Notes under the pieces: generated by a model
What the model was told of the DNA's origin: nothing
What the model saw: the letters and a program-made list of their open reading frames with translations, nothing else
Database searches by the model: none
Position numbers and translations under genes: made by a program
Source: Sinohyriopsis cumingii
Lineage: Eukaryota > Mollusca > Bivalvia > Unionida > Unionidae
Length of the DNA: 64,000 nucleotides
Direction of reading: 5' to 3'
NCBI GenBank assembly: GCA_028554795.2
Contig: CM068831.1
Location: 64,074,982 to 64,138,981, forward strand
In this document: positions 27,501 to 39,500 of the stretch, in pieces
Position numbering within the stretch: position 1 is the first letter of the stretch
Layout: every line of letters begins with the position of its first letter

Positions 27501-30500
27501 TCATTCACAACACAAATTCACTGGAATGATTTTATTTTATACATTTTTAGTCTCCATAGCAAATGAAAAGCTCTACCTGGTCATTGACTCTGACTTGATT
27601 CTCCATGATATCCAAGGGAGAAACTTGACAGTCATTTTAAACTGCCAAGATGCTTACCTTGTTCTCATTCACAAGTCTTCCCAAATATCCTAAGGTTCAC
27701 TTACAGGGACATTGTGCATAACTTCAGGTCATAGCCCTTCAGTCTGAATCTCTATCTCTGGGTATTCACCAAACTTAATGACCATGATTGTGTCACACTT
27801 CAGATCCACCTCCATATCTCTGACATCAAATTATTTCGAGCAGCAAAAACTACTAGATGAGCATCTTTATTCAGAGATTTAAAAATCTTATTTCTGTCTT
27901 GCTTTGTCTTGGATATCTTGTGAACTAGCTCGAATAAATTTGATGTCATCTTGTCCCAGCATTTTGCTCATCGGGGTGTAAAGTTAAAGACTTCTCTAAA
28001 TCAAGTTTGCCTTGCTCAGGAACATGTAATGAAAATTCTCCCCATAGTTTCTTCTGTCTTCTCAAAGAGTCCAATATTTGGCTGGAAATTGATTTTCTCA
28101 GTGTCCACAGATTTTCTCATTCTTGGTCACTTATTCATGAGGTACCTGCACATAATTCTTGTTTCTACTTTGGTAACATATTTTACTAGGAAAAATTGGT
28201 TTTTCATTGGTGGAAATAACTTTGACAACTAGAACCGATGATCAACATTTTGATTTTTATTAATCTCATTTAAGAAAGTGGGAGGACCCCAATAGCTTAT
28301 GGCTGGCAGTCTGCTTCCTGCATTCATCTTATTTTGATGATAGTTTATAGGATAATTGCTCTTGAATGCATTGGCAGATCACTGGTTTTAGAACACTGTA
28401 CGTTTCCAATTTTGCGGGTCAGATTTCAGGTACATTAATTTTTGTACTTTTGCATTTGATGATGACCAGATGTTTACTTTGAGAGAGCTGTGACCGTTGA
28501 CAAGATCTCAGATGAGTTTGGTGATCAGCCGATTTAGACCATATTTTACAAAATGACGGTTGTTGTTTGGTTCACAATATTTGATTGCTTGTGAAAACTT
28601 GCCTTGGTATTGTTTGTTTGCAGTTATATCAGTTCCACAGCATCATGTTTAACAAAAACTTGATATCAATTTCATAAAAGGGTTTGGCCATATTCCCCAA
28701 GTTAGTGCCAATTATTAACTGGCTACTGCATCCAGTTCCCCTCCAACCTTTTAATTGGAGGTGGTAGGAGATAATTGCTTATTCTTTCTTCTGTGTATTC
28801 CAGTGATCAGAATTGTATTTGCTCTTTGACACTTTTGTATATGCTCATTGAGTCATGTTTTATGAGCAACAGACAAGTCATTGTAAAGATGGATGTGAAA
28901 CAGGTCCAGTAGCATGGTCCTGAGCAGCGTACATATAAAATGAAAACCTGTTAATCTGGACACTTTTGCTCCACCTTCCTTTGGTCAGATAATGACAAAG
29001 CAAGATGAGCAAATAATTTCATTGGATAATAAAAGAAAATCTGTTCCCGAAAATCATTTGGTTACTGAGATATTTGGATAAAGTGTGCAATGAATGAGGA
29101 GACCTAATTGTAGTTTAAACATTTCATGTCTAGGAACAAAACTTAAATAAAACTCAGTTTTGATTGGATTTTCTGTTTAGTATAGTAGTGTGTTGATTAT
29201 ATACAATGACTGATTATGTAAATGCAATCTTTGTTTACATGGTTTACAAGGGCCAGACACTTTCAGAACACATAGAAAGGAATTTAGACCGCCAGTTATA
29301 TGACACAATTCAGACAGTGAGATTAATAGCAACAAGAAGATATCACATTTTGCAAATTTAGTGTGTGATACAGTTTAGACAGCAAAGATAATAGCAACAG
29401 GAATCTAAACATATAGTATATGATATACAATTTAGACTAAGCTGAAAGCTATCATATATAATTCAGATTTGTCTAAGTTTTAGCAGCCACACTTGAATCA
29501 ACTTTTTATGCCCTTAGTTGGTAATGGATTAATTCCTTCCTTTATAACACATCTTTTGTTCCCATGTATCTTCTTTGAAAAAAACAACGTTCTTTCAAAG
29601 CAAGTGTTTAAATCGGAGATTGTTGATTATAATTATTGTTTGATTATTCTGTTGAGATGACTATATCATTCAGTAAAAATTGCCATTTCAAAGTTTTAGC
29701 TTGCTTTGTGGTTCTACTCTTTGAAGTATCTTTATAGTAACATTAATGTTAGGTTATTGTCATAACTAGCATTTGAATGGAAATATGTTACTTCTACTCT
29801 TAGACTGTGACAACAAAGTTTGATGGTGTGAAACATGATGCACAGATTGGATTTTTCACCTATGGTGCAAAAATCAGCAAGGAGAGAAGTGGAGCCTACC
29901 TCTTTCTTCCAGATGGAGAGGCTAAGGTAATTTACATGTATGGGCATAGGCTTGATAATAAATCATCATTTTTAGATGAGCATTTTTCTCTCCTGTGTGC
30001 ATTTAATTTTGCTGATCAATTAGTATTGCTTGTCTCAGTCCACAAAGTATTTTTGACATTTGTAGGCAAGAGTAGACCAGCGAGTGGGTTGATGTTCATC
30101 ATTATATGATGTAAAATATGACTGTGTATTCCTGGTTTGTTTTCCACACTTCCATTGAAAATAATGTCCAGCTACATGTATAATATTAAACTTTATAGTG
30201 GAGCACATCTAATTTAAGTTTGTTGACTTGTACGATCGTCTAATGTCAATGTTAAATCAACCAGCAAATAATTGAAAACCTCCCATGTTTTAAATGAGTA
30301 ATTAATGCTTGATTTGTCTTTTAGCCCATTCCCATCGCTGCCCCTTTGATACGCATTATCCAGGGTCCTGTGTTATCAGAAGTGCATGTAATGGTTGACA
30401 TGGTGGAACATGTTACCCGACTCTACAACTCCTCAGGTAAGCATCTTGCATTAAAGTATTAAGTGGTTCTTTTTTTTTTTAACTCAACTGACCATAAGGT

Positions 30501-33500
30501 CATGTGTGTTTATGGTATGACACTAAAACCATCCTCCATCATGCATCGTGTGTCTCTTAACAACTGACTTTTTAAAACATCTCAACAAAAATCACTGAAA
30601 CCATTTTGCCCATGTTTGGCACAGCATTCTGGTAAAACGGGCTTTCCGAGTTGTACATTTAACACTTTTCCCATCAAACATGGCCACCCTTACTAAAAGT
30701 GTTAAAACTCTTTAAACAACTTCTCAAAAACTGCCAAATAGAATTTGGCATAGAGGGTTCACAATTTGATATAATTTTATGTACAAAATATTGCTGAAGT
30801 GACTTTGACATACTGTGACAAAAAAAATTCCAAGAATAGAGGTTCTTCTAAAATTGGACAAATGATACCAACATAAGATCACATATGAATAAAGATAAAA
30901 GAACATTAGAAACCTCATAGGAGTTGTTGTCATAACATGCAGTCAATAGCATTGAAAACAATTTTCAACAAAAAGCATTGTGATATCACAGATTTGTTGT
31001 CCAAATGTTCTTACATTTGGCTATTAGGCAGATGCAGTAGGTGAGTGATCTCAAGTCCACTTGGGCCTCTTTTTTTTGTTTCATTCTTATATGAATGGAA
31101 CCAAACATTCTGACATAATATAGTTACCAACACAGTCCAAAGTCAGTTTCTTACACAAAGAAGTATAGCTAGATTTGGAATCTTGCTATTGGTTATTAAA
31201 AATGTAATTATGAAAACATTTTCTTGCTTCATGATAATTAGTAAGTTATTTTAACTAAATGGATAATTAAACATTTAATATTGTGGGATGTTCATCATGT
31301 CAAGATAATGATACACTGGTGATTACATGTGAAGGAATAGAACAGTATCCTCTTTCCTATTTTCTTTAAAAGGGATGTTGCTTATTTTAAGAAAATTTAA
31401 AACCAAGGATGAAATGCTCTTGTAATCCAAAATATGAGGTTGTAGCTAAACAGTGGAATCTTAGTAAGAACATTTTCTTGGTTTGCTTTGAGAGACAAAA
31501 TGTGGGATTAGCATTTTTCAACACAAACAACATCAGAAATATAGGTGGCATGTTTAAAATTACTAGTTATCGTAAACCTACACATACTGACCAGTACCTT
31601 GATTTTGACTCTGACCATCCATTAGATAAGAAACTTCTTGTCGTCAAAACATCACATGATAAAGCCAGAGTCATTCCATTTGACCCCACATTTAAAACAA
31701 GACCTCAATCATGACAATGCTGCCCTCAAAAAGTGTCATTATCCAGATTGGGTGATTAAGGTTTCTAACATGCTGAACACTAGTCAAAATTATATTACCA
31801 GGAAGAGTAACTGTCAAATTTGACTTAACACTAGTCAAAATTACATTACCAGGAGGAGTAACTGTCAAATTAGACTTAACAAGTAGCATCATCCTACTAC
31901 ATGTGAATGGGATTGCCCAATGCCTGAAGCACGTTTTTCAGCAGCACAATTTTAATGTGTGTTTTAACCATACTAGACCCTAAGATAATTGCTACTTCAG
32001 CCAAGGGATGAGACTGCTGCGAAAGATATTTGTGGACCTAGCTATCACATTAAGTGTGAAGGAGAGGTGAAAGTTAGTGCCATCACGGTTATAATGGGGA
32101 AACAGAAATGACATTGAAAGCAAGATTTAATCAATGTAGAAGACTGCATTCAAGCTCATCTAAGGTATCACAGCACATCCACAATGTTTGCCCTGGCCAT
32201 ACTCTATCCTAGGACTCAGTAAAAATCTTTGATCATTAACAATGCTGGCTGGGGGGTGGGGGTAGAAAACTGACACTGAACAGAGCTGTTATAACCAGCT
32301 GCATATCTGGGACAGTCTGTTAACATAGTTAACTGTTCCCTTGGGTAATGTTAAGAGTCAGTTGAGAATAGATCAGTCTGCAGATGAAGCCCTTAGTACG
32401 AGGATAAAAGCTTCAGGTTAGCATTCTGTATTTATTGTGTATGTGATTTAAAAGTTAAAACATCAGATATCAGTTAGTGTACCTGTTAAAATGAGAAATT
32501 GATATCAGTAGGAAGTTTCATTATAAACAAGGTCTTCATGAAGTAAAAACACAACATTCATTCAAAGAAAAGATAAATTGATGCAATAAGTATAAATTTA
32601 ATTCCTAATAACATATAATTTTATGTTGAAAATCATTGAAGCCATCCTAATTTAAGTTATGTAACAGTGCGTTATAGATGTTTATTCCATCATAAGGCAC
32701 TTTCAGGGTTCCCACGCTACCGTGAACAAGTCAGAAGTCATAATTTTTTCCCGACTGTGAAGAGTCTTTGAATTTCGCAAATATTGATGAAAGTCTGGAA
32801 AAACCAGGAAATTTTCCACTACCCACTTGATGTCCAAAACAATCATATAATTGAGTCATAACTAAACTGAAAGTGAGTTACATTTGTCGAGTTCCAAGCA
32901 GAATATTTGGAGGGTGCAGTATAGACCATTTGGTTGCTTGCAATAAACATATATGCTGAGTCAATCCAAATGCCCAGTGGATTAGATTCATCTAGTAGAC
33001 TTTTATTTTCAAAGTCAGCTCAATCGATATTATCTTTCTTTACATGGCAAACTTTAAACGTTGTTAGATCGAGTGATACATGCATGAATTCGATATGAAA
33101 ATTACTTATTTCTCAGAAATTGTGAGTATTAAAATCATTATGTCTTTAATGTGCTGAAAGACAAGATAAAACTACGTCATTGATGAAATGTGACCTGGTA
33201 CTCGCAATTTGCATTGCTAGTCACATGAGTACATAAATCTAACAACCCACATTTTCAAATGCTGTAGAGAAGAAGAAAAATGGTATAAAATGAAAGTCGT
33301 ATACTGGTTGCAGTAAAAAAAACTTTAAACAAAGAACACAAAATTCTCCATATTTATATTTTCCGATAACTTCTGGAGTTTTGTTGTAACACATGACTAC
33401 CACGTAGACATGTGCTCTCTGCTTGATAAATCAGACCGGTCAGACTGCTGGTGTTTACAAAAAGTATCTGACTTTTCATTTAATATAATTGAATTTCTGT

Positions 33501-36500
33501 ACAACAACATTATGAAGGATTTTGTTGTTGATATCATGTGACTATTAGACTTCCAATGTCGTCATTTGAGAGTTGTGCAGTCATGTGACTAGCAATGCAA
33601 ATGGCGAGTACTGGATCAGATTTCATCTACGCCATAGTTTCATCTTGTCTGTCAGCGGCTTAACGACATAACGATTATAATACTTGCCATTTCTGAGAAA
33701 ATAAATCATTTTCCTATTGATTTCATGCAGGTATGGGTCGATATAACATAAGTTTATATTTTCTATGCCCACTGGTAGGCATCTACCATATGACGCTGCC
33801 GCGTGGTGGCGGCAAATTCCAAATTTTCTATATGCAGTTGCAATGACCCACACCCCAACCTAAATTTCCAAATATGAAAAATGAAGTGGGAATATTTGGA
33901 GGAAACTCAAATTAGAAAAGGGACTGCTATTCATTTTAAGCAAAATTTGTATTCCAAATTGTTGAATCTCAGCTGGAATGAGAAATTGTCGTCCATTATT
34001 ATATATATTTATAAAAAATATGATCCCCTATATCAATACAGGTTTGGGTACTGGTTTAACGAATTGCAAGAATACAAGTTGATTTTACAGAAAATTCCGT
34101 CCTTGCTTATAATATTTTGAAGGTTTTTTGTCAAAATTTAAATCAACCCTTTTGAAAATGTTTTTAAAATGATGGTTTTTTAACCAGATTGTCTTAAGGA
34201 GATTAGGTTGTTTGAAAAGTCTTATTTGGGATTTTATTGGCACTGATAAATTCAGGGTTAAACTCTTCTCTTTACAAGATAAGATTCCAATTATTTGCAT
34301 TTATTGTTGTTTTTTTATATACTGGAATAGGAAATGTTACTTTCTATGAGGTGCATATATATATTGCTATAGGATTCTTTAGAATTAAAGGTTTGAAAGG
34401 AAACAAAACATAATTTATGTTCATTATGTTGTTCCAACTTAGCAACATAATGCATCAAAATAAAGTCAGAATTTTTATTCTGTACATTGATTTGATTTTA
34501 CATGCCAATTTATAGGAATATAACCAAACTTGTTTCGTGTGATACATTTTGTGGTTTTGTACATGATCATCTTTTCTGACTTGGATGTTTTCAGAAAGCC
34601 TTGAAAGAGAAACATCTTTAAATTCAGAAAATGCATGTTTTATAATCTAAAATGTTCTTTAATTCCATTCAGTAATGGTCATATGTGAATGTTGAAAAAA
34701 GTTATTTCATCCTGGAAAAATCCTGGAAATTTATATTTAGAAAAGCATGGAAACCATGTATTTTTGCTTTTGTTGCCCAACTTAAATGGTGAAATGGATC
34801 ATATACTTTACCCTTTTGTTAAATAGATACTGTGAATCAGTCAACAACAAACAAATTGATACAGTAGATGACTAAATTTACTGAACATTTTCCTTTGCAT
34901 ATATCCGACTGAATTTTAAAAAATGCCATTCTAAATAGATATTGTATTATTTGGCATAGTAAATGACTTTAGTCTTACATATTTGTTCTTTAACAATAAC
35001 TCTATCATGAAGAGAGAGAGAATATTACTCAGACATGATTAATGTTCATCCAACCAGCTGAATACCAATCAACCCAATCAGATGTCTGCTGAATGTTGAA
35101 TTATGATGATAGTAAATAATGCTTGCCCCACACCAACCCCAATCCAAAGTTGTCAAAAGTTTTATTGGGAATCATTTTCATTGTCCTTAAATTTATTCTT
35201 CAAATACATTACCTAATCATATTACCTTAGGAGAACTACCACTACCATGCAAACCCAGCCCTCCCAGATACTACTTTGAGCTCAAGGGAGCTAAATGTTG
35301 TCTGCCAATCCATTGGCGGTCGGGCAGAGTGATATCCCCTTAGATATAAAACTTGGTGGCAAGACATAAGTATATGTTAGTTATTACTTCTGCTTGTGCC
35401 AAGAAGCATGCTCTCATCATGAGAGACCTTGCAAAGCCAAAGCTAAATTAGTCACACTTTGTCATCGTCACGCATTTTGAATGATATCCACAAGGGAGAC
35501 TTTGCCTTCACTCTGGGTTTAAATGGCACATACCTTCATGTCTCTTCATAGGCTCCCAGGACGTTCCTGAGAATTGCATACAACCCTTCTCTGATGAATC
35601 GAGTGATCCTACAGCATCAGTGAGCTCCGACCAGTCATGATGACCCATGTTACCAGTCTGGACTGATCATTAACAAGGAAAAATCCAACCTTGTATCTTC
35701 TCAACAGTTCATTCATTTACGTATGGACTTCAGAACACAGGCCCCATACTTTGTCTCCCATGGTAGCACCTTTCTTTTGAGGAATTCTACCCGCATCAGA
35801 TAGCTCAATGTGGCAGGGGACATCATGGACTTCAGCTGCCTACTACTGCTTTGCTTCTGTTTTTGTCTGCATGAATGTAGTCTTCAAGTTGGCCCATTTG
35901 ACCATCCTTTCAACATCTGCACCCATTCATGGCACCATCAGCAGAACTTAGAGCAGCCTAACTTGGCTCATGGTGAGTATGCATCTGTGCATTCACTCAC
36001 TTGAGATTAAGGCCTGCCAATGCAAGTACGAAAGGCAGGGGAGCCCACCCACTACCATCATTTTGGGACACCAGTGGTGCATGATCACCCCAGGAATGAC
36101 ATATCAGTAGTTCAGGAGAGGGCAGCCAATGTGAAAGCTTTTCTTTAGGGGCAAGAATACCTAAAAGGCCAAGATGTTCTCATTCTGTGATTCTTATCTA
36201 CAGTGGTGACTTTTCTCAACAACAAGGATTATCTCAAGAGTACAATGTTGGTTTATCTCCAGCACCAAGGAGGATCCCAGTCCCTATACTTTTGTGTCAT
36301 GGTGTGGGATTTCTTCAAACAACAAGGAGGAACTCAATCCTGATATGGTGATTATCCTCAATAACAAGGATTCCAGTCGCCAGACCTTTGCATCATGGTA
36401 TGCAACTTAAGGAAGTGATCAACAAGAATTTCAAGTTCACCATATCCCATGACTCCTTAATGCACTGATCATCCCTTCGTCACAAAACAATCGACTAGTA

Positions 36501-39500
36501 CAGAACAAATGCTCTCTCCATCCCTCGGCTCTCACATAGATCTGTATCTGATGGGATCGACCATTGGTAGACCTGTTTGCAACAATAGGGAATGCCAAAC
36601 CCATTCTTTGTCTCTCCCATCCCAGACCCAACAGCTTTGGCAGTGGACACCGTCATTGGATTGGACCAACCTTAACTTGTACACCAACCACCAATACCTC
36701 TGATTTTATGTGATACAACAAACAAGGGAATCAGCCTGTGACTTCATTTAATCACTCTCTAATGAGAGAAGTTGTGGATCGACGACCTCATCAATCTGGC
36801 ATTGGAAGATTTGGGTCTTCCCTCATCTACTCAAACAACCAACATGGCTGTTGTTCATCCCTGCCCGGAGCTCCTGGACCTGCATGTCTAGAAATGGCAC
36901 TTTACACCCACTGGTGCACAATGAACATATTTTACCTCTCCAGGCATCGATATTGCAGATAGCTAATTTCATCCTCTGGCTCTTCGAAGAGAGCAAATTA
37001 GCTCCAAGTACAATCAAAGGCTGTTGCTTAATGATAACAGACAACTTTTGTCATCATGGGTGCAAAGATATTGGACAAAACAAGGACGTATCTGAGCTCC
37101 TTGCAACTTTGAGTATACATGTCCTAACATTAACTCTCTGCCTCAAGGGGAACCTACCCACGTTATTAACCAGGCTGAACATGGGCATCTCTGGTGCACC
37201 TTTCCTACAAGCCCTGCTTCCTTATGGCCTTAGCAACGGCAGGCAGAATTAGTGAATTACATGCTCTGTCCTCAGACCCCAATTACCTGCAATTTTGACA
37301 AGATGGTTCAGTCTTTCTTATGACAGCATCCTCTTTTAGCACCAAGAATCATCGCCCTTCTACGCATAACCAGTCTTTTCTCATCTGGACACTTAAACTG
37401 AAGGCCACTAACAAGACCATGTCAGATCTTTGAAGTGGTAACTTAATCGAACAGAGTCAGTGCATAGAGGGATATCACACCTATTTCTATCTCTTAAATC
37501 AGGTCAAGATGATACATCAGCTCAGAATATCACTTCCTGGATCAAGTCGGTTATTTGCTCAGCATACAGGGAAATAACCCTGGTTCAATGTACTTTTTTA
37601 CGCATTTCGGCTCATGAGGTTAGGGCAGGTGCCACCAGCCTAACATTCGAATGGAACTGTTCTCTAACCTTCATCATTCAGGATTTGGGATGGAGATCAG
37701 AGTCCACATTTTTTTGTCTTTATCTTCGAGATTTGTCACCCCATAGGGCACAATCCGATCTGCTTGGACTTGTATATGCAGCTCAACAGGTCACATTTCC
37801 AGGTTGAAAGGCAGCTTTTTAAGACATGGCTTCACAACTGGATTTGCATGGGGAATTTTTTTCCCTTTTGATGCCATGCCCCTACAGATGGAGTTGGGCT
37901 ACTTAGAAGCTGTCTCTCATACCTTAGAGGATCGGAGATTTTATCTCCGTGATAAGAGGATATACCTCCCTCAACCTCTTAGTTATTCTCCAAAGGTGTT
38001 ATGATTGGGTAATGTATTCAAAGAAGAAACAAATTTTTTATAGTAAAATGTTTCTTCAAAAATACTTACCCAATCATGAGACACATTCACCTCCCAGCCT
38101 CCCCACAGTTACATCCATAGCAACCATGCCTTCTGCTCCAGTATTAACTAACTTATCATTACACCTTGCTGCTAAGCCTTATATTTAAGAGGAGATCACT
38201 CTGCCAAATTGCCACTGGGTTGGCAGACAACTTTTAGTTCCCTTGAGGTAAATGTGATATCTGGGAGGGCTGGATTTATGAATTAGTGGTAGTTTTTCTA
38301 CTAAGGTATTATGATTGGGTAATTATTTTTGAAGAAACATATTTTACTATAACAAATTGGTTTCTAAACATCAACATAGTTTAAAAATAATTTGGCATCT
38401 AAAAGCATTAGGTAAAGATTGTACTCATAGCCATTTTCCATATTGTACAAAAGTGTTGTTTTGCATGTAAATAAAATTTCTGACAATTCAGTACTTGCAA
38501 CAGTTTTGTGATTTACACTGTGATGATACTGTAATTACTAAAATTAAGTTTGTATATGTTCATGGTTTGCTTTTGTAGACATCATAAAAGTTGTTGTTGT
38601 TGTAGGGTTTAACACCATTTTTCAGCACAAGATAGGCTATACATAGCAACCAGTATAAATGGTGAAGGAAGAACCTGGGAAAACCCTGGAAAGAACCACT
38701 ACTGGCAAGCTTTCTCACATAACTTCCTTGGTCAAACCTGAGACTCGAACTCACATAGTCAGAGGTGAGATGGTAATGATCCGTGATGGTGAGTGCTTTA
38801 GACCACTCATTCTACTCAGGGTCAATTTTTTGCAGAGTATTTGTTGGTCAGGTCAGATGTAGCATGTATCGTAATATTATCATTATATCTTTACCAGGTT
38901 CTGAGGGGTCATCTGTAGAGGTTTACAACATTGTTGATATCAAAGGCAAGAGCAACCTAGAAGTGGCGATACGAATTTCGACTAATGTCAAGAACCCTGA
39001 TGGTGTCTTTTACACAGACCTGAATGGATTTCAGGTAAGTTTTCTGCCCATAGAAAAGCTGATAAAGTGCCCTCCCCTCTTATAAAGCCATCACCTTTAC
39101 ATCAGAGGAGTGACCTTTCATGAGATGATGATATAAATGTGAGTAATAGATACATTTGAAGTAATTTTTAATTTATTTAACACTTTCATTTAAAACTCAA
39201 GTGCATGTTATGGATCAACATGATAAAATTTTGATTAATGTCATTTAAAATAATTATGAATAATAATCACGGTGCACAAACATCAAAAAACCATGTCAAT
39301 AAAATTAGTGTACAAACATCTGGCAACACTGTCATGTTCCATTTGTTCAATTTCCCCACTGCTGATTTTAATTCTTTTTTGTTGCCTTCCTGTATTTTCA
39401 AGTCTAATATATATGGTTGGTTCGTAGATGAATATTAGCAATGCTTGATAATTGCATTGAGCAAAAGGCAACTGTGGAATGATGACATTGTCCGAAACAG

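Larger units (their letters stand above)
25155..29803. other. MAN2A intron 9
   Basis: A 4.6-kb intron with a SINE (25223-25475), ~140-bp degenerate repeats (25870-26560) and a 27-bp array (27030-27457). Between 27540 and 28260 the minus strand has short broken frames that I cannot assign to any protein. At 29240-29470 three loose ~85-bp repeats share ATAGCAACA and AATTTAGAC phrases. Confidence 0.65.
35194..38347 (+). mobile_element. Decayed DIRS-type tyrosine-recombinase retrotransposon
   Basis: Inverted terminal repeats, an internal complementary region just inside the right repeat, and ordered RT, RNase H and tyrosine-recombinase remnants identify a DIRS element. At ~3.15 kb it is shorter than the usual 5-6 kb: the gag-like ORF and most of the RT palm are gone. 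Frames are broken throughout. The parts are listed separately. It inserted in MAN2A sense orientation. DIRS elements integrate without target duplication, and none is seen. Confidence 0.88.
30437..38897. other. MAN2A intron 11, the largest, transposon-filled
   Basis: This 8.46-kb intron holds a Penelope-like remnant, a hAT-like element with a large inverted repeat, a DIRS element and a SINE, listed separately. The stretch 30480-31090 runs from AACTCAACTGACCATAAGGT to ACTTGGGCCTCTTTTTTTTG, which resembles an old repeat with inverted ends. The same ACTTGGGCCTCTT phrase is at 4117. Confidence 0.75.

Noticed and set aside
26991-27529. Repeat-peptide frames on both strands
   Set aside because: Produced by the 27-bp minisatellite; intronic, and a one-base insertion is tolerated.
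27540-28260. Minus-strand frames resembling a degraded coding region
   Set aside because: Conceptual peptides are interrupted often and match no family that I can name; insufficient to annotate a pseudogene.
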